Shown: piece after piece, positions 21,008 to 32,740 of the stretch
How the letters are laid out: the number at the start of each line of letters is the position of its first letter
Position numbering within the stretch: the first letter of the stretch is position 1
Source of the DNA: Buchnera aphidicola (Mindarus japonicus)
GTDB taxonomy: Bacteria > Pseudomonadota > Gammaproteobacteria > Enterobacterales > Enterobacteriaceae
DNA: 64,000 nt
Assembly: GCF_039393905.1 (NCBI RefSeq)
Contig: NZ_CP135030.1
Coordinates: forward strand, 62,001 to 126,000
Direction: 5' to 3'
Program-made: the position numbers and the translations under genes
Notes under the pieces: generated by a model
Seen by the model: only the letters and a program-made list of their open reading frames with translations
Database searches by the model: none
What the model was told of the DNA's origin: nothing

Positions 21008-21958
21008 ATGAATCAATTACAAAGTTTAAAAAAAATTACAACTGTTGTTGCTGATACAGGAGATATTAAATTTATTCAGAAATATCAACCAAAAGATGCA
21101 ACTACTAATCCAACTCTTATTTTACAAGCTATTAATTTATCTTGTTATCAAAATCTTATTATTTCTGCAATAAAATATGCTAAATTAAAAGGAGGAAATC
21201 ATCAAAAAAAAATTGTTAACGCTAGTGAAAAAATTTCAGTTTTGATTGGTTCGGAAATATTAAAATATATACCAGGGAAAATTTCTACTGAAGTAGATGC
21301 TAGATTATCGTTTAATAAAGAAGAATGTATTAAAAAAGCAAATTCGATTATAAAGATGTACGAAGAAGAAGGTATTAATAGATCTAAAATCTTAATTAAA
21401 TTAGCTGCAACCTGGGAGTGTATTGCTGCTGCTAAAGAATTAAAAAAAAATAATATTAATTGTAATTTAACTTTATTATTCTCTTTTGCACAAGCTAGAG
21501 CTTGCGCTGAAGCAAAAGTTTTTTTAATTTCTCCTTTTGTAGGAAGAATTTATGATTGGTATAAGTCAAAAAATCCTAATGAAATCTATTCAGTTAAAAA
21601 AGATCCAGGAGTATTATCTGTTCGAAAAATTTATAAATATTATAAAGAAAATAATTATAAGACTATTATTATGGGTGCTAGTTTTAGAAGAATAGAACAA
21701 ATATTAGCATTAGCAGGATGCGATTATTTAACAATTTCCCCTGTATTATTAAAAGAATTAGAAAATAGTTTAGGAGTAGTAGATCAAATTTTAAATAATG
21801 AAAAAAAATATTATAAAAATAATCAATCATTATCAGAATCTGAATTTAGATGGCACCATAATCAAGATGCTATGGCTGTTGAAAAATTATCAGAAGGTAT
21901 TCGAAAATTTGCTAAAGATCAAGAAAATTTAGAGAGAATATTATCAAAAAATTTTTAG
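21008..21958 (+). CDS. talA: Transaldolase
   Basis: Transaldolase moves dihydroxyacetone units between sugar phosphates in the non-oxidative pentose phosphate pathway. The Schiff-base lysine K131 lies in ILIKLAATW, followed by [13 protein letters not shown] and [10 protein letters not shown]. The length of 316 equals E. coli TalA; TalB is 317, so A or B cannot be separated reliably. It is 50 bases from the transketolase gene and probably co-transcribed. Confidence 0.95.
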   Translation: MNQLQSLKKITTVVADTGDIKFIQKYQPKDATTNPTLILQAINLSCYQNLIISAIKYAKLKGGNHQKKIVNASEKISVLIGSEILKYIPGKISTEVDARLSFNKEECIKKANSIIKMYEEEGINRSKILIKLAATWECIAAAKELKKNNINCNLTLLFSFAQARACAEAKVFLISPFVGRIYDWYKSKNPNEIYSVKKDPGVLSVRKIYKYYKENNYKTIIMGASFRRIEQILALAGCDYLTISPVLLKELENSLGVVDQILNNEKKYYKNNQSLSESEFRWHHNQDAMAVEKLSEGIRKFAKDQENLERILSKNF

Positions 21959-22011
21959 TTTTTATTTAATTTTATTTTTTTAGATAGTTTAAATAATTTT
22001 TAAGGATTAAT

Positions 22012-24009
22012 ATGTATTCAAGAAAAGAATTAGCTAATGCAATTAGAGCATTAAGTATAGATATGGTTGAAAGAGCTAACTCAGGACATCCCGGAGCTCC
22101 TATGGGAATGGCAGATATAGCAGAAGTTTTATGGAGAGATTTTTTTAAGCATAACCCTTTAAATTCAAAGTGGTCTAATAGAGATCGTTTTGTTCTTTCA
22201 AATGGACATGCTTCTGCTTTATTATACAGTATTTTACATCTTACTGGTTATGATTTATCTATTAAAGAATTAAAGAATTTTAGAAAATTGGGATCAAAAA
22301 CACCAGGACATCCTGAATTTGGTTGTACAGAAGGAGTTGATATTACAACAGGTCCATTAGGACAGGGAATAGCTAATGCAGTTGGAATGGCTATTTCTGA
22401 ACGTACTTTAGGCGCTTATTTTAATCGAAAAAATTATTCTATAGTAGATCATTACACCTGGGTGTTTGCTGGAGATGGTTGTTTAATGGAAGGAATTTCT
22501 CATGAATCATGTTCATTAGCAGGAACATTAGGTTTAGGAAAATTAATAGTATTTTATGATAGCAATAAAATATCTATTGATGGTCCTGTTATAGATTGGT
22601 TTACTGAAAATACAAAAAAACGTTTTGAAGCATATGGTTGGCATGTAGTTGACGAAGTAGATGGGCATGATACCTTATCGATTTCTAATGCAATTGTAGA
22701 AGCTAAAAAAAATACTAAAAAACCATCATTAATTATTTGTAATACAGTTATTGGATTTGGTTCTCCTAATAAATCTAATAAGGAGATTGTTCATGGTGCT
22801 CCTTTAGGAAAAACTGAATCAGATTTAACAAAAAAAAATATGAATTGGAAGTATCCAGAATTTTTTATACCCAAAGAAATGTATAATATTTGGAATGCGA
22901 CAAAAAAAGGAAAAGAAATAGAAGAAAAATGGAATAATATTTTTAGTGATTATGAAAAAGAATATGCTGATTTAGCATTAGAATATAAAAGAAGAATTGA
23001 TGGTTCTCTTCCAACTAATTGGAAGAAAAAAATAAATTATTTGATCAATTCATTACAAGAAGATTCTAAAACAATTGCTACTAGACAAGCATCTCAAAAA
23101 ATTTTATCATTTATTGGAAAAATGTTACCAGAATTAATAGGTGGTTCTGCAGATTTATCTCCTAGTAATTTAACAATGCATTGCAATTCTGTTTCTATTA
23201 AAAATAATCATAATGGAAATTATATACATTATGGAGTTAGAGAGTTTGCAATGACAGCTATTTCTAATGGAATTTCTGTTTATAGAGGTTTTATTCCTTA
23301 TACTGCTACTTTTTTAGTTTTTTCAGAATATGCTAAAAATGCGATTAGAATGTCTGCATTAATGAAAACTAAGCAAATTTTTATTTACACTCATGATTCA
23401 ATAGGATTAGGAGAAGATGGTCCAACACATCAACCTATCGAACAGTTATCACATTTACGGTTAACTCCAAATTTAAGTGTATGGAGACCAAGTGATCAAG
23501 TTGAAACTGCAGTAGCATGGAAGTGTGCGATAGAAAAAAAAGATGGTCCAACTGCTTTGATTTTATCTAGACAAAATTTGGTTCAATCTAATAGAAGCAA
23601 AGAACAATTAAAAAATATTTCTAAGGGAGCTTATATTGTTAAAGATACAAAGAATATACCTGATTTAATTTTAATTTCAACAGGTTCTGAATTATCTTTA
23701 ACTTTAAAAGTATCTAAGAAAATTGATTCATTAGGATACTCTAGTAGAGTAATATCAATGCCATCAGCAGATATGTTTGATAAACAAAATATAGAATATA
23801 GAAAATATCTTCTTCCTGAAAAAGTTATAAAGAGAGTAGTTATCGAAGCTGGAATAACAGATTTTTGGTATAAATATGTTGGTTTACATGGAAAAATAAT
23901 AGGAATTAATAGATATGGAGAATCAGCTTCTGGTGAAGCTTTATATTCCAAATTTGGATTTACAATAGAAAGTATAGTAAAAAAAATAAAATCGTTGTTA
24001 AGTAGTTAA
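22012..24009 (+). CDS. tktA: Transketolase
   Basis: Transketolase transfers two-carbon units using thiamine diphosphate and supplies erythrose 4-phosphate for AroH and ribose 5-phosphate for HisG. The ThDP-binding GDGC motif (about 157), the N-terminal [11 protein letters not shown] and the second-domain [16 protein letters not shown] are present. Length is 665 (E. coli 663). With transaldolase upstream it forms a pentose-phosphate pair, and gnd lies at 36.6 kb. TktA and TktB paralogues are not separable here. Confidence 0.96.
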   Translation: MYSRKELANAIRALSIDMVERANSGHPGAPMGMADIAEVLWRDFFKHNPLNSKWSNRDRFVLSNGHASALLYSILHLTGYDLSIKELKNFRKLGSKTPGHPEFGCTEGVDITTGPLGQGIANAVGMAISERTLGAYFNRKNYSIVDHYTWVFAGDGCLMEGISHESCSLAGTLGLGKLIVFYDSNKISIDGPVIDWFTENTKKRFEAYGWHVVDEVDGHDTLSISNAIVEAKKNTKKPSLIICNTVIGFGSPNKSNKEIVHGAPLGKTESDLTKKNMNWKYPEFFIPKEMYNIWNATKKGKEIEEKWNNIFSDYEKEYADLALEYKRRIDGSLPTNWKKKINYLINSLQEDSKTIATRQASQKILSFIGKMLPELIGGSADLSPSNLTMHCNSVSIKNNHNGNYIHYGVREFAMTAISNGISVYRGFIPYTATFLVFSEYAKNAIRMSALMKTKQIFIYTHDSIGLGEDGPTHQPIEQLSHLRLTPNLSVWRPSDQVETAVAWKCAIEKKDGPTALILSRQNLVQSNRSKEQLKNISKGAYIVKDTKNIPDLILISTGSELSLTLKVSKKIDSLGYSSRVISMPSADMFDKQNIEYRKYLLPEKVIKRVVIEAGITDFWYKYVGLHGKIIGINRYGESASGEALYSKFGFTIESIVKKIKSLLSS

Positions 24010-24110
24010 ATATTTTAGTTTTTTAACTTAAAAAAAAATTATACTTAACATATATAAAATAAAAAATATTAAATAAAATAATTAATTTTTTTTATTTCTC
24101 AAGGCATTGC

Positions 24111-25241
24111 ATGAAAAATCTTTCTGTTACTAAATTAGCTCAACAATTAATTTCTATACCTTCTATAAGTCCATTAGATTTAGGTTGTCAAGAAATTATT
24201 TCAAATAGATTACGATCCATTGGATTTACTGTAGAACATATAAATATTAACAATACTTCTAATATATGGGCTTTTCGTGGAAAAGGAAAAAATCTGACGT
24301 TTGCGGGTCATACAGATGTTGTACCTGCTGGCAAAAAAAGTTTATGGAAATTTCCTCCATTTAGTGCTGTTATTAAAAAAAATAAACTTTTTGGAAGAGG
24401 TGCCGTTGACATGAAAGGTGCTTTAGCTGCAATGATTGTAGCAGCTGAAAAATTTGTTAATTTAAATCCTAATCACAAAAATCGATTATCATTTTTAATA
24501 ACTTCTGATGAAGAATCTTTGGCGTTGGATGGTACAAAAGCGGTCGTAAAAACATTGTTATCTAGAAAAGAAAACATAGATTATTGTATTTTAGGGGAAC
24601 CTTCTAGTAAGAGTATTATTGGAGATTTTATAAAAAATGGTAGAAGAGGTTCAATCACAGGATATTTAAAAATTTTAGGAATTCAGGGACATGTTGCTTA
24701 TCCAGAATCTGTAGATAATCCTATACATAAATCCATTTCTTTTTTAAAAGAATTAATTAAATACGAATTTGATATAGGAAATAATTTTTTTCCTCCTACA
24801 AATATGCAAATAGTTAGAGTTGAATCTAATTCAAATTCAGAAAATTTAGTTCCAAGTGAATTACTTGTGGTATTTAATATCCGATTTAGTCCTGTTATTA
24901 CAATTCAAGAAATAAAAAATTACTTTAAAAAAATGTTACTTAAATATAATTTAAAATATTTTATTAGTTGGAAATTATCAGGTTTTCCGTTTTTTTCTAC
25001 TCCAGGTATATTAACAAAGGTAGTTGCTCAAGCCATTCAAAGTATTAATAAAATCAAACCTATATTATCGACTGCAGGAGGTACTTCGGATGGTAGGTTC
25101 ATTTCTTTAATGAATTCTGAAATTATTGAATTAGGACTTATAAATAAAACTATTCATCAAGTTAATGAGCATGTCGAAATAAAAGATTTATGTATTTTAA
25201 GCAAAATATATGAGTATATTATGAATAAATTACTTTCTTAA
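24111..25241 (+). CDS. dapE: Succinyl-diaminopimelate desuccinylase
   Basis: DapE removes succinate from N-succinyl-LL-diaminopimelate on the route to meso-DAP and lysine. The two-zinc M20 peptidase fold is intact: AGHTDVVPAG (metal H), GRGAVDMKG (bridging D), TSDEES (catalytic and metal E), LGEPS, and the late NKTIHQVNEHV (metal H). Length is 376 (E. coli 375). A strong terminator follows. Confidence 0.97.
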   Translation: MKNLSVTKLAQQLISIPSISPLDLGCQEIISNRLRSIGFTVEHININNTSNIWAFRGKGKNLTFAGHTDVVPAGKKSLWKFPPFSAVIKKNKLFGRGAVDMKGALAAMIVAAEKFVNLNPNHKNRLSFLITSDEESLALDGTKAVVKTLLSRKENIDYCILGEPSSKSIIGDFIKNGRRGSITGYLKILGIQGHVAYPESVDNPIHKSISFLKELIKYEFDIGNNFFPPTNMQIVRVESNSNSENLVPSELLVVFNIRFSPVITIQEIKNYFKKMLLKYNLKYFISWKLSGFPFFSTPGILTKVVAQAIQSINKIKPILSTAGGTSDGRFISLMNSEIIELGLINKTIHQVNEHVEIKDLCILSKIYEYIMNKLLS

Positions 25242-25290
25242 TTTTTTTATAAAAATAAATATCATTTTTATAATTATTTTATATAGTTTA

Positions 25291-25334
25291 TTATACAGAG
25301 CAGCGTAACAATGCTCTGTATAATTTTTTTTTTT
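25291..25334 (+). terminator. Rho-independent terminator of dapE
   Basis: A perfect 12-base stem (25291-25302 with 25312-25323) and nine-base loop are followed by eleven T. The core is ACAGAGCA/TGCTCTGT. This is one of the clearest terminators in the window. The 190 bases from here to dapA hold nothing else visible. Confidence 0.92.
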
Positions 25335-25527
25335 GCATTTACAACAATATTTTTTAAAATGCTTTTGATATATTTCAATTCATTTATGTTTATAAAAATG
25401 TATTTATAAATACATGTTTTTTTTAATCTGAATTGTTTAATTTAAGTAAATTTAAAAAAAATTAAATTTAAGAAAAATATTTTTTTCATATTTAAAAAAC
25501 GTTTTAAAATTTAATATATTACTTTTT

Positions 25528-26424
25528 TTAATTTTTTTTTTCTAAAAATGATAAATTTATTTTTTTTAAAATATTTCTTAAAGAAATTTTAGTAGAATTA
25601 GAAATTTGTATCATTGGTAATCTAAGCGTATCAGTTAATATTAAATTAAGTTCTTTAGCTGCCCATTTAATTGGCATTGGATTTGGTTCAATAAATAAAG
25701 TTTCGTGCAAATCTATTAATTTTTTATTAATTTCTCTAGCGGAATTAAAATCTTTATCTAAAGCTAATTTGCAAATTTTTGACATTTCTTTCGCTACTAT
25801 ATTTGCAGTTACTGAGATCACGCCATCTCCCCCTAATTGCATAAAATCTAAAGCACTAGCGTCGTCTCCACTAAATAATAAAAAGTTTTTAGAAACATAA
25901 TTTTTAATATTATTTACTCTAGATAGATCTCCTGAAGCCTCTTTTATACCTATAATATTTTTAAGTTTAGACAATTTAATTACAGTCTTTGGTAATAAAT
26001 CACAACCTGTTCGTGAAGGCACATTGTAGAGAATTTGTGGGATTTTCGTACTTTCAGAAATTAGTTTAAAGTGCTGATATAGACCTTCTTGAGTAGGACG
26101 ATTATAATAAGGAGTAACACTTAAACAACCAGAAATTCCAGAGTTTTTTAAACGTTTAGTTAACGATATTGCTTCTGATGTTGCGTTAGCTCCTGTCCCA
26201 GCAATAATAGGAATTTTTCCATCAGCTAGTTCTACAGTATGCATAATTAAATCGAGGTGTTCATCTTGATTTAAAGTAGCTGATTCTCCAGTAGTTCCAA
26301 CAGATACAATGGCGTTTGTTCCAGACATAATGTGATAATTAATTAATTTTTTTAAACTATTTTTACAAATATTTCCTTTTTCATCCATTGGAGTAATAAG
26401 GGCTACAATACTTCCTTTAAACAT
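25528..26424 (-). CDS. dapA: 4-hydroxy-tetrahydrodipicolinate synthase
   Basis: DapA condenses pyruvate with aspartate semialdehyde, the entry step to DAP and lysine. The Schiff-base lysine K161 in GIKEASGD and Y133 in [10 protein letters not shown] are at the E. coli positions, as is the GTTGESATL loop. I start at the ATG at 26424 (MFKGSIVAL, matching E. coli MFTGSIVAI). A longer frame reaching 26484 adds 20 residues with no family counterpart. Length is 298 (E. coli 292). Confidence 0.96.
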   Translation of the reverse strand: MFKGSIVALITPMDEKGNICKNSLKKLINYHIMSGTNAIVSVGTTGESATLNQDEHLDLIMHTVELADGKIPIIAGTGANATSEAISLTKRLKNSGISGCLSVTPYYNRPTQEGLYQHFKLISESTKIPQILYNVPSRTGCDLLPKTVIKLSKLKNIIGIKEASGDLSRVNNIKNYVSKNFLLFSGDDASALDFMQLGGDGVISVTANIVAKEMSKICKLALDKDFNSAREINKKLIDLHETLFIEPNPMPIKWAAKELNLILTDTLRLPMIQISNSTKISLRNILKKINLSFLEKKN

Positions 26425-26794
26425 TTTTAATTTTTCCCAAAGGTAAATTTTATATAGCACGTTTGAAAGGTATGTAAAAAGCAAGTAGAAGATTTTATGC
26501 TTAACACATAATTAATTTTTATTAAATTTCAAATAATTTTTTAAATAAAACTAAAAATTTTTTTTTAATGATAGTTAGAATATCAATTCTTATATTTCTA
26601 TATAAGATATATTTATCTTTTTCTTAAAAGTTTTAATAATAGTTTTATTTTACATAAAATTTGAATTTTTAGAAAGATATAATAATATTATGAATATAAT
26701 AGCATTTTTTGTTTTTTTAATTTAGAGTTTTTTATAATCAATGTAATTTTTTAACAAAAAAATATTTTTTTTGTTATTAATATGGAGATAATTA
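26425..26794. other. Divergent spacer between dapA and bcp
   Basis: There is no gene. A TATAAT hexamer lies at 26678-26683, on the bcp side, but I see no well-spaced -35 element, so a promoter is only possible. The rest is A/T filler. Confidence 0.5.
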
Positions 26795-27268
26795 ATGAAA
26801 AAATTAAAAGTTGGAGATATAGCTCCAAAATTTGCTTTATTAGATCAAGATAATACTTTAGTAGCTTTAGATCATTTTTTGGGAAAAAATGTACTACTTT
26901 TTTTTTATCCTAAAGCTATGACTCCAAGTTGTACTATACAAGCATGTAATCTACGAGATAAGTTAGAAATTTTTAAACGTTTTAGTACAGAAATAATAGG
27001 AATAAGTATAGATAAACCAAAAAAATTGTTAAGATTTATAGAAAAAGAAATGTTGAACTATACTTTATTATCAGATTTTGAACATAAAGTAAGTAAGAAG
27101 TTTGGTGTTTGGAAAAAAAAAACGTTTATCGGAAAAGATTATTATGGAGTACATAGAACAAGTTTTTTAATTAATTCTAAAGGTTTTATTGAAAAAATAT
27201 TTAATGATTTTCAGGCTAACACCCATCATAAATTAGTTTTAAACTATATTAAATTAAATTTAAGTTAA
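26795..27268 (+). CDS. bcp: Thiol peroxidase Bcp (peroxiredoxin Q)
   Basis: Bcp reduces hydrogen peroxide and organic hydroperoxides with thioredoxin-type donors. The peroxidatic C46 and resolving C51 lie in MTPSCTIQACNLRD. The thioredoxin fold landmarks FFYPKAMTP and VWKKKTFIGKDYYGVHR are conserved. Length is 157 (E. coli 156). TATGGAG precedes the ATG. Confidence 0.96.
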   Translation: MKKLKVGDIAPKFALLDQDNTLVALDHFLGKNVLLFFYPKAMTPSCTIQACNLRDKLEIFKRFSTEIIGISIDKPKKLLRFIEKEMLNYTLLSDFEHKVSKKFGVWKKKTFIGKDYYGVHRTSFLINSKGFIEKIFNDFQANTHHKLVLNYIKLNLS

Positions 27269-27317
27269 ATAAAGTATTATTATTTTTTTATAAAAAATTT
27301 TTAAACAATTTTTTAGC

Positions 27318-27353
27318 AAAAAAAATGCTACTAAATTAGTAGTTTAGTAGCAT
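27318..27353 (-). terminator. Rho-independent terminator of aroC
   Basis: A perfect 11-base stem (ATGCTACTAAA, 27325-27335 with 27343-27353) encloses a seven-base loop. On the minus strand eight T follow (27318-27325). It lies between the convergent genes bcp and aroC and may also slow transcription from the bcp side. Confidence 0.85.
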
Positions 27354-27436
27354 CTAAATTTAAAAAATATAAATTTATATAAAAATGTATATAAATAAAA
27401 GAATAAGTAAATATTATATATTTTATTTATTCAAAA

Positions 27437-28501
27437 TTAAATTTTATTACATTGTGCCCTATATCTTAACAAATGGTCCATTAAAACTATAGCAACCATA
27501 GATTCAGCAATTGGAACAGCCCTGATTCCCACGCATGGATCGTGTCTACCTTTAGTAGAAATGATATTATTTTTTCCATATATATCTATAGTTTTTCCAG
27601 GAATTCTAATACTAGATGTTGGTTTTAAAGCAATTGTAGCTATAATAGGTTGACCATTACTAATTCCACCAAGTATTCCACCAGCATGATTACTTTCAAA
27701 TTTTTTGTTAGTGATTTCATCCCTATGTTCGGATCCTTTTTGATGTACCACAGAAAATCCATCTCCTATTTCTACTCCTTTAACAGCATTAATACTCATT
27801 AAAGCATGAGCTAAATCAGCATCTAATCGATCAAATACTGGTTCACCTAATCCGATTGGAACATTTTCTGAAATTATAGTTACCTTTGCTCCAATAGAAT
27901 TTCCTTCTTTTTTTAATAATCGTATAAAATTTTCAATTTTTTTAACTTTTTTAATATCAGCACAAAAAAATGGATTTTTTTCAACTTCTTCCCATGATTT
28001 TAAATTGCAAATAATATCTCCAAGTTGCGATAAATAACCTCGAATAACAATATTATATTTTTCAAATAAATATTTTTTAGCTATTGCACCGGCTGCAACT
28101 CTCATGGTTGTTTCTCTAGCTGAAGAACGTCCTCCACCTCTATAATCTCTGATCCCATATTTTTTATAATAAGTAAAATCAGCATGCCCTGGACGAAATA
28201 AATCTTCATTATTTTTATAATCTTGACTTCTTTGATCAGTATTGTGTATGAGTAACCCAATACTAGTTCCAGTAGTAGTTCCATTAAATAATCCAGATAA
28301 AATTTTTACTTTATCAGCTTCTTTTCTTTGAGTTGTATAATTAGAATTTCCTGGTTTTCTTCTATCAAGTTCTTTTTGTAAATCTTGAATAGATATTTTT
28401 ATTCCAGGAGGAACTCCATCAATAATACAACCTAATGATTTTCCATGAGATTCCCCAAAAGTAGTAATACAAAAATTTTTTCCAATAGTATTTCCAGCCA
28501 T
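27437..28501 (-). CDS. aroC: Chorismate synthase
   Basis: AroC makes chorismate from EPSP with reduced FMN, the last common step to Phe, Tyr and Trp. Conserved signatures include [18 protein letters not shown] near the start, [10 protein letters not shown] (about 121) and the C-terminal [16 protein letters not shown]. Length is 354 (E. coli 361). It is divergent from smrB, as in E. coli. Confidence 0.97.
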   Translation of the reverse strand: MAGNTIGKNFCITTFGESHGKSLGCIIDGVPPGIKISIQDLQKELDRRKPGNSNYTTQRKEADKVKILSGLFNGTTTGTSIGLLIHNTDQRSQDYKNNEDLFRPGHADFTYYKKYGIRDYRGGGRSSARETTMRVAAGAIAKKYLFEKYNIVIRGYLSQLGDIICNLKSWEEVEKNPFFCADIKKVKKIENFIRLLKKEGNSIGAKVTIISENVPIGLGEPVFDRLDADLAHALMSINAVKGVEIGDGFSVVHQKGSEHRDEITNKKFESNHAGGILGGISNGQPIIATIALKPTSSIRIPGKTIDIYGKNNIISTKGRHDPCVGIRAVPIAESMVAIVLMDHLLRYRAQCNKI

Positions 28502-28702
28502 TTTAAATCCCTTATTTGTTTTAAATGATAAGCATATTTTTTTTTAATTTAAAAAATTTTTTTTTTGCTGTAGTATTACTATACTTTTTTATAATAAAAT
28601 TATTATAATTAATTTAATTTTTTAAAAATATTAAATGCTTCAGGACAATTAAATTTCAATAATATTTTTTGTATAAAAGATATAATGGTAATTAAAAAAA
28701 TT

Positions 28703-29233
28703 ATGGAAAACAATAAAACATTTTCATTAAATGATGTTTCATTATTTCGAACATCTTTAAAAGATATTAGAGAAATAAAACAAGATACTATTTTTCATTA
28801 TAAAAGTTCTTATAAAAAAAAATCTTTTTTTTCAAAACGTAAAATATTTGAGTATGATCTTAATTCTCATTTATTATCTAACAGTAAATTAACTCATAAA
28901 GTTAAATATAATCCTGTTTCATATGTTCGAAATATAAGGGATGAAAATGAATTAAAAAAAATGAAAAAAGGAAAATATATTCCTGAAATTACTCTTGATT
29001 TACATGGGTTAAATCAATTACAAGCAAAAAAAGAATTAGGAATATTAATTTCTATTTGTCTTGAGGAAAATATTTTTTGTGCATGTATAATACATGGACA
29101 TGGAAAAAATATTCTTAAACAACAAACTTCTTTTTGGTTATCTCAACACCCAGATATTATTGCTTTTTGTCAGGCACCTAAAGGTTTAGGCAGTAAAGCT
29201 GCTTTAATTGTTTTAATTGATTCTTTAATTTAA
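28703..29233 (+). CDS. smrB: Ribosome-rescue endonuclease SmrB
   Basis: SmrB (YfcN) is an Smr-domain endonuclease that cuts mRNA at collided ribosomes in E. coli. The C-terminal Smr domain is well kept: LDLHGLNQLQAKKELG, then CACIIHGHGKNILKQQTSFWL and APKGLGSKAALIVLI. The N-terminal half is diverged. I start at the ATG at 28703 because MENNKTFSLNDVSLF aligns with the E. coli start; an upstream ATG at 28685 would add six residues. It keeps the E. coli adjacency to aroC. Confidence 0.9.
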   Translation: MENNKTFSLNDVSLFRTSLKDIREIKQDTIFHYKSSYKKKSFFSKRKIFEYDLNSHLLSNSKLTHKVKYNPVSYVRNIRDENELKKMKKGKYIPEITLDLHGLNQLQAKKELGILISICLEENIFCACIIHGHGKNILKQQTSFWLSQHPDIIAFCQAPKGLGSKAALIVLIDSLI

Positions 29234-29425
29234 GTATTTTTTACTTTTTCATTTTTTTAAAAGAAAATCATTTTTTTATTAATTTAAAAAAATTTTTATT
29301 TTAAATGGTAATTTATTAAGTTTTAATTAATTATTTATTTATAATAAGGTAATAACTTTTTTATTTTTTTATAAAAATGTATTTTTTTAAAAAAATTTAT
29401 TAATTTTTAGAAATAAGAGAGAAAA

Positions 29426-30328
29426 ATGATAAAAAAAAATTGTCGTGTTCGAATAGCTATGCAGAAATCAGGAAGATTAAGTGATGATTCTAAAAAATTA
29501 TTAACTCGTTGTGGAATTAAAATTAATCTACAACAAAAAGGATTAATTGCATTTGCTGAAAATATGCCTATTGATATTATGTATGTTAGAGATGATGATA
29601 TTCCAGAGTTAGTTATCGAAGGAGTTGTGGACTTAGGAATTGTAGGAAAAAACGTATTAAAAGAAAACTTTTTAAGTAGAAAAGAAAAATTAAAAAAAAA
29701 TTTATATAATGTATTGTGTGATCTTGATTTCGGAACGTGTAGACTATCTTTATCTGTACCATTAAATATAAAATATTCTGGTATTGAATACTTTCAAAAT
29801 TTACGGATTGCTACATCTTATCCTAATTTATTAAAAAATTTTTTAGATAAAAAAAAAATTCAGTTTAAATTATGTTCACTAAATGGATCAGTAGAAGTAG
29901 CACCAAGATTAAATTTAGCCGATGCTATATGTGATTTAGTTTCTACTGGAGCTACTCTTAAAGAAAATGGATTACATGAAGTAGAAACTGTTTATGTTTC
30001 TTCCGCTTGTCTTATTAGTAAACTAGGAAAAATTTCTGATTTTAAAGAGAATATAATTAATAAATTAATTACACGTATTCAAGGAGTAATTAAGGCAAGA
30101 GAATCTAAATATATTATGTTGCATGCTCCAATCTCTAAATTAGAAAAAGTTATTTCACTATTACGAGGCGCTGAAAATCCAACGATTTTAAAATTAGCAA
30201 ACGATAAAACAAAAGTAGCTATGCATATGGTTAGTAGCGAAACTTTATTTTGGGAAACTATGGAAAAATTAAAAAATTTAGGTGCTAGTTCAATATTAGT
30301 TTTACCAATTGAAAAAATGATGGAATAA
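29426..30328 (+). CDS. hisG: ATP phosphoribosyltransferase
   Basis: HisG joins ATP and PRPP, the first and feedback-inhibited step of histidine synthesis. The 300-residue long-form enzyme (E. coli 299) has the catalytic domain with [14 protein letters not shown] and the [18 protein letters not shown] loop (about 170). The C-terminal regulatory domain, which binds histidine in E. coli, is present. It opens an eight-gene operon. I find no histidine-rich leader peptide in the 190 bases upstream, so the E. coli type of attenuation seems absent. Confidence 0.97.
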   Translation: MIKKNCRVRIAMQKSGRLSDDSKKLLTRCGIKINLQQKGLIAFAENMPIDIMYVRDDDIPELVIEGVVDLGIVGKNVLKENFLSRKEKLKKNLYNVLCDLDFGTCRLSLSVPLNIKYSGIEYFQNLRIATSYPNLLKNFLDKKKIQFKLCSLNGSVEVAPRLNLADAICDLVSTGATLKENGLHEVETVYVSSACLISKLGKISDFKENIINKLITRIQGVIKARESKYIMLHAPISKLEKVISLLRGAENPTILKLANDKTKVAMHMVSSETLFWETMEKLKNLGASSILVLPIEKMME

Positions 30329-30333
30329 ATAAA

Positions 30334-31653
30334 ATGATACAAAGAAATGTTATTTTTTGGGAAAAATTAAATTCAGAAGAAAAAAAAAGAATTCTAATTA
30401 GACCTCATTTAAAAAATTCAAATGTAGTTAGTAAAACTGTAGCTAACATCATCAATGATATTAAACAGTTTGGTGATAGAGCAATTACAAAATATACTAA
30501 AGAATTTGATAAAGTTGAAACAAACAATTTTTTCTTAAATCAAGAGAATATTTCTATTGATTCATTAAATATACAAGATAATTTCAAAAAATCTATTCTA
30601 ATTGCTTTTAAAAATATAAACTTATTTCATAAGTTACAAAATAACTCAAGAAAAGAAGTGGAAACACAACCTGGAATTAAATGTTCTAAATTAGTAGTCC
30701 CAATTCAATCAGTAGGGTTGTATGTTCCAGGTGGATCTACATCTTTATTTTCTACGGCTTTAATGTTAGCAATACCAGCTAAAATTGCCGGATGCAAAAA
30801 CATTTTTATTTGCTCCCCCCCTCCGATTTCTGATGAATTATTATATGTAGCAAAATTATGTGGAGTACATAAAGTATTTCAAGTTGGTGGTGCTCAAGCT
30901 ATAGCAGGATTAACATTTGGAACCGAAACAATTCCAAAAGTTGATAAAATTTTTGGACCGGGAAATGTATACGTTACTGAGGCAAAATTGCAGGTAAGTA
31001 AATCTTTTCATAATGTTGATATTGATATGATTGCTGGACCATCAGAATTATTAGTGCTCGCTGATTATACAGCTAACCCTGAATTTATTGTTGCAGATTT
31101 ATTTTCTCAGGCAGAACATGGTTCTTCTTCTCAAGTTTTATTAGTTACTACATGTAAAAAAATAGCTACATTAACTTTATCTATTTTATTAAAAAAATTA
31201 AATTCTTTTTCTGATTTTCATGTAATTAAAAATTCAATTATGAATAGTCGAATAATTTATTCAGAAAATATGAATGAGTGTATTAATATAGTAAATAGAT
31301 ATGGTCCAGAACATTTAATTATTCAAACGAATTCACCTAAAAAAGAATTAAGCAATATTAAAAATGCAGGTTCAATTTTTTTAGGAAAATGGTCACCTGT
31401 TTCTGCTGGAGATTATGCATCAGGAACTAATCATGTTTTACCTACTTCAGGTTCTGTGAATACACGTTCTGGATTATCAGTATCAGATTTTCAAAAACAA
31501 ATTACAGTACAAGAATTAACTAAAGAAGGATTAAAAGACCTATCATTTACTATTCAAACTTTAGCTAAACAAGAAAATATGATTGAGCATTCCAACGCAG
31601 TACAAGTTAGAATAGATAGCTTTGACTCGTTAAAGGAAAATTATGATATTTAA
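30334..31653 (+). CDS. hisD: Histidinol dehydrogenase
   Basis: HisD carries out the last two oxidations to histidine. The conserved GLYVPGGS, VGGAQAIA, IFGPGNVYVTEAK and DMIAGPSELLVLAD blocks and the late AGDYASGTNHVLPT segment are intact. Length is 439 (E. coli 434). It begins five bases after hisG and overlaps hisC by 11. Confidence 0.97.
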   Translation: MIQRNVIFWEKLNSEEKKRILIRPHLKNSNVVSKTVANIINDIKQFGDRAITKYTKEFDKVETNNFFLNQENISIDSLNIQDNFKKSILIAFKNINLFHKLQNNSRKEVETQPGIKCSKLVVPIQSVGLYVPGGSTSLFSTALMLAIPAKIAGCKNIFICSPPPISDELLYVAKLCGVHKVFQVGGAQAIAGLTFGTETIPKVDKIFGPGNVYVTEAKLQVSKSFHNVDIDMIAGPSELLVLADYTANPEFIVADLFSQAEHGSSSQVLLVTTCKKIATLTLSILLKKLNSFSDFHVIKNSIMNSRIIYSENMNECINIVNRYGPEHLIIQTNSPKKELSNIKNAGSIFLGKWSPVSAGDYASGTNHVLPTSGSVNTRSGLSVSDFQKQITVQELTKEGLKDLSFTIQTLAKQENMIEHSNAVQVRIDSFDSLKENYDI

Positions 31654-32710
31654 TATTGAAAAATTAGTTCAACCTCATTTACGAAAGATCATTCCTTATC
31701 AATCTGCTAGAAGAATTGGAGGAAAAGGTAGCATATGGTTAAATGCTAATGAATCACCTTTTTCTATTGAAAATACGATAAAAAGAAATAATTTAAATAG
31801 ATATCCTGAATGTCAACCAAAAAATCTTATATTAAAATATGCTAGTTATTCAAATGTTAATTTTAAAAACATATTAGTAACTAGAGGATCTGATGAAGGG
31901 ATAGATTTGTTGAGTAGAACATTTTGTATTCCAGAAAAAGATTCAATTATGATTTTTCCACCTACTTATGATATGTATTCAGTCACTGCTAAAATAATGG
32001 GAATTAATGTTAAGCAAGTCCCATTATTAAAGAATTGGGATCTTGATATATTAAATATCAAATTACATATTAAAAATGTAAAAATAATTTATTTATGTAG
32101 ACCAAATAACCCTACTGGAAATTGTTTTAGTATTCAATCGATAAAGAAAATATTAGAAATTGCTTATAAGAGAGCAATTGTGGTAGTAGATGAAGCATAT
32201 ATTGAATTTTGTTACGATAAGAATATTTCTTCCTGGATACATAAATATTCTCATTTAGTTATATTAAGAACATTATCAAAAGCTTTTTCTTTAGCAGGTC
32301 TACGTTGTGGTTTTCTTGTAAGCAATAAAAAAATAATCAAGATATTGTCTAAAATAATCCCACCTTATCCTATATCTATTCCTACTTCAGATATAGCAGA
32401 GGAGGCATTGAGTAAAAAGAACATTGACATTATTAAAAAAAATGTAGTTTTATTAAACCAAAATAAAAATTGGTTAATAGAATCTTTAAAAAAAAATGTT
32501 TTAGTAGAAAAAATATATGACAGTGATGCTAATTATATTTTAGTAAAATTTTACTCTTCACATAAAGTGTTTACATTTCTTTGGAACAAAGGAATTATAC
32601 TTCGAGATCAAAGTAAAAAAACAAATTTAAAAAGATATTTACGAATTTCTATTGGAACTAAAAACGAATGTTTAATATTAATTAAATCTTTGAATTCATT
32701 AAAATTATAA
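31643..32710 (+). CDS. hisC: Histidinol-phosphate aminotransferase
   Basis: HisC makes histidinol phosphate with PLP. The PLP lysine is K213 in RTLSKAFSLAGLRCGF. NNPTGN (about 155) and VVDEAYIEF are class I/II aminotransferase signatures. Length is 355 (E. coli 356). It overlaps hisD by 11 bases, implying coupled translation. In small genomes such enzymes may also serve other aminotransfers, but nothing in the sequence shows that. Confidence 0.97.
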   Translation: MIFNIEKLVQPHLRKIIPYQSARRIGGKGSIWLNANESPFSIENTIKRNNLNRYPECQPKNLILKYASYSNVNFKNILVTRGSDEGIDLLSRTFCIPEKDSIMIFPPTYDMYSVTAKIMGINVKQVPLLKNWDLDILNIKLHIKNVKIIYLCRPNNPTGNCFSIQSIKKILEIAYKRAIVVVDEAYIEFCYDKNISSWIHKYSHLVILRTLSKAFSLAGLRCGFLVSNKKIIKILSKIIPPYPISIPTSDIAEEALSKKNIDIIKKNVVLLNQNKNWLIESLKKNVLVEKIYDSDANYILVKFYSSHKVFTFLWNKGIILRDQSKKTNLKRYLRISIGTKNECLILIKSLNSLKL

Positions 32711-32740
32711 TTTTTATTAAGATTATTATTGAGAGTAAAT

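Noticed and set aside
26425..26484. 20-residue N-terminal extension of DapA
   Set aside because: It has no family counterpart; MFKGSIVAL at 26424 matches the known start.
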